Assembly: GCA_034189505.1 (NCBI GenBank)
Contig: JAXHUR010000123.1
Location: 1-5,620 of the forward strand
Reading direction: 5' to 3'
DNA length: 5,620 nt
DNA from: Geoalkalibacter_A sp034189505
Lineage (GTDB): Bacteria > Desulfobacterota > Desulfuromonadia > Desulfuromonadales > Geoalkalibacteraceae
The notes under the pieces are model-generated. The model had not been told where the DNA came from. It saw nothing but the letters and a program-made list of their open reading frames with translations, and did not search any database. Positions within the stretch are counted from its first letter, which is position 1. Each line of letters opens with the position of its first letter. Position numbers and translations under genes: made by a program. Shown in pieces: positions 5,365-5,620 of this stretch.

Positions 5365-5620
5365 ATGCACGTTATCAAGAAGGGTGTTTTTGATGAGGCG
5401 GGAGAGAAGTTTCCAAATGAAAAGAATGCGATCAGAGACGCATATAACACCTTGAAAAAAGGAACGTTCAACACGCCGGAAGAGTTGAGGCAGCTTTTCC
5501 CAAGCTTGGATAACTTCAAATATAAAGACAAGTGGTATGTTATTGATATTGGAGGGAACAAGTTAAGAATTATGGCCCTGATCTTTTTCAGAATTCAGAA
5601 GTTTTATGTGAAGCACATTG
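5365..5620 (+). CDS. higB: HigB-type mRNA interferase toxin, cut by the window end
   Basis: Eighty-five codons are visible of a family usually about 95-105 residues long. HigB toxins have a RelE-like fold and cleave mRNA on the ribosome. The sequence starts MHVIKKGVFDEAGEKFPNEK and continues with the family pattern: a helix with Ala-Tyr-like spacing (AIRDAYNTLKKG), the TPEELRQLFPSLD segment, and strands WYVIDIGGNKLRIMALIFF followed by FYVKHI. The expected end, a THAEYD-like motif, lies outside the window. GGAG at 5356-5359 is five bases upstream of ATG 5365; the in-frame spacing favours this start over the out-of-frame ATG at 5348. In higBA loci the toxin comes first, so an Xre-type HigA gene is predicted just downstream. 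No lesion is visible. Confidence 0.85.
   Translation, partial: MHVIKKGVFDEAGEKFPNEKNAIRDAYNTLKKGTFNTPEELRQLFPSLDNFKYKDKWYVIDIGGNKLRIMALIFFRIQKFYVKHI

Noticed and set aside
5328..5561. Minus-strand frame opposite the HigB gene
   Set aside because: It is a low-complexity antisense shadow of a well-supported toxin gene.
1..5620. tRNA, rRNA or CRISPR array
   Set aside because: I saw no cloverleaf-type conserved stems, no rRNA signature and no regularly spaced repeats on either strand.

Overview
The window reads as an accessory, mobile-element-marked stretch of a Gram-negative bacterial chromosome, most likely a proteobacterium or a member of the Desulfobacterota. This is judged only from the mix of toxin-antitoxin families, purine-rich ribosome binding sites and moderate GC; no taxonomic marker gene is present. 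A run of exactly 100 Ns (2459-2558) looks like an assembly gap of unknown true length, so distances across it cannot be trusted.

Layout on the minus strand, read right to left: a 5'-truncated remnant of a small unknown protein (3929-4066); a 31-codon remnant of a calcineurin-like metallophosphatase (3762-3857); a sigma70-type promoter with a palindrome over its -10 box; a MbcA/ParS/Xre-type antitoxin (3270-3680); a RES-domain toxin (2563-3273) whose ATG overlaps the antitoxin stop; a tandem AAA+ ATPase (581 to the gap, possibly from an ATGA overlap at 2566); and an intact 75-residue paralogue of the small unknown protein (262-489). The toxin-antitoxin-ATPase cassette is therefore bracketed by two directly repeated copies of one small gene, one intact and one broken. 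Positions 1-121 hold an inverted-repeat-bounded sequence ending in CTAG, which may be the end of an element lying to the left.

The right part is a decaying cluster of other toxin-antitoxin loci. On the plus strand is a ParD-type antitoxin (4164-4397) followed by a ParE-like toxin that appears frameshifted. On the minus strand is a hipA fragment (4719-5229) carrying at least one frameshift and interrupted by a 157-bp MITE-like element. That element has near-perfect terminal inverted repeats and CTAG target duplications; conceptual removal of it with one CTAG restores a HipA-like reading frame. At the far right, on the plus strand, is a HigB-type toxin (5365 onward) cut by the window end; a cognate antitoxin would be expected just outside.

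Working together: the antitoxin and RES toxin form an NAD+-depleting toxin-antitoxin pair by family knowledge. The unusual feature is the co-oriented, possibly translationally coupled two-domain AAA+ ATPase, which could make a three-gene unit. This is the best candidate here for an undescribed arrangement, but the gap sits exactly at the junction that would prove it.
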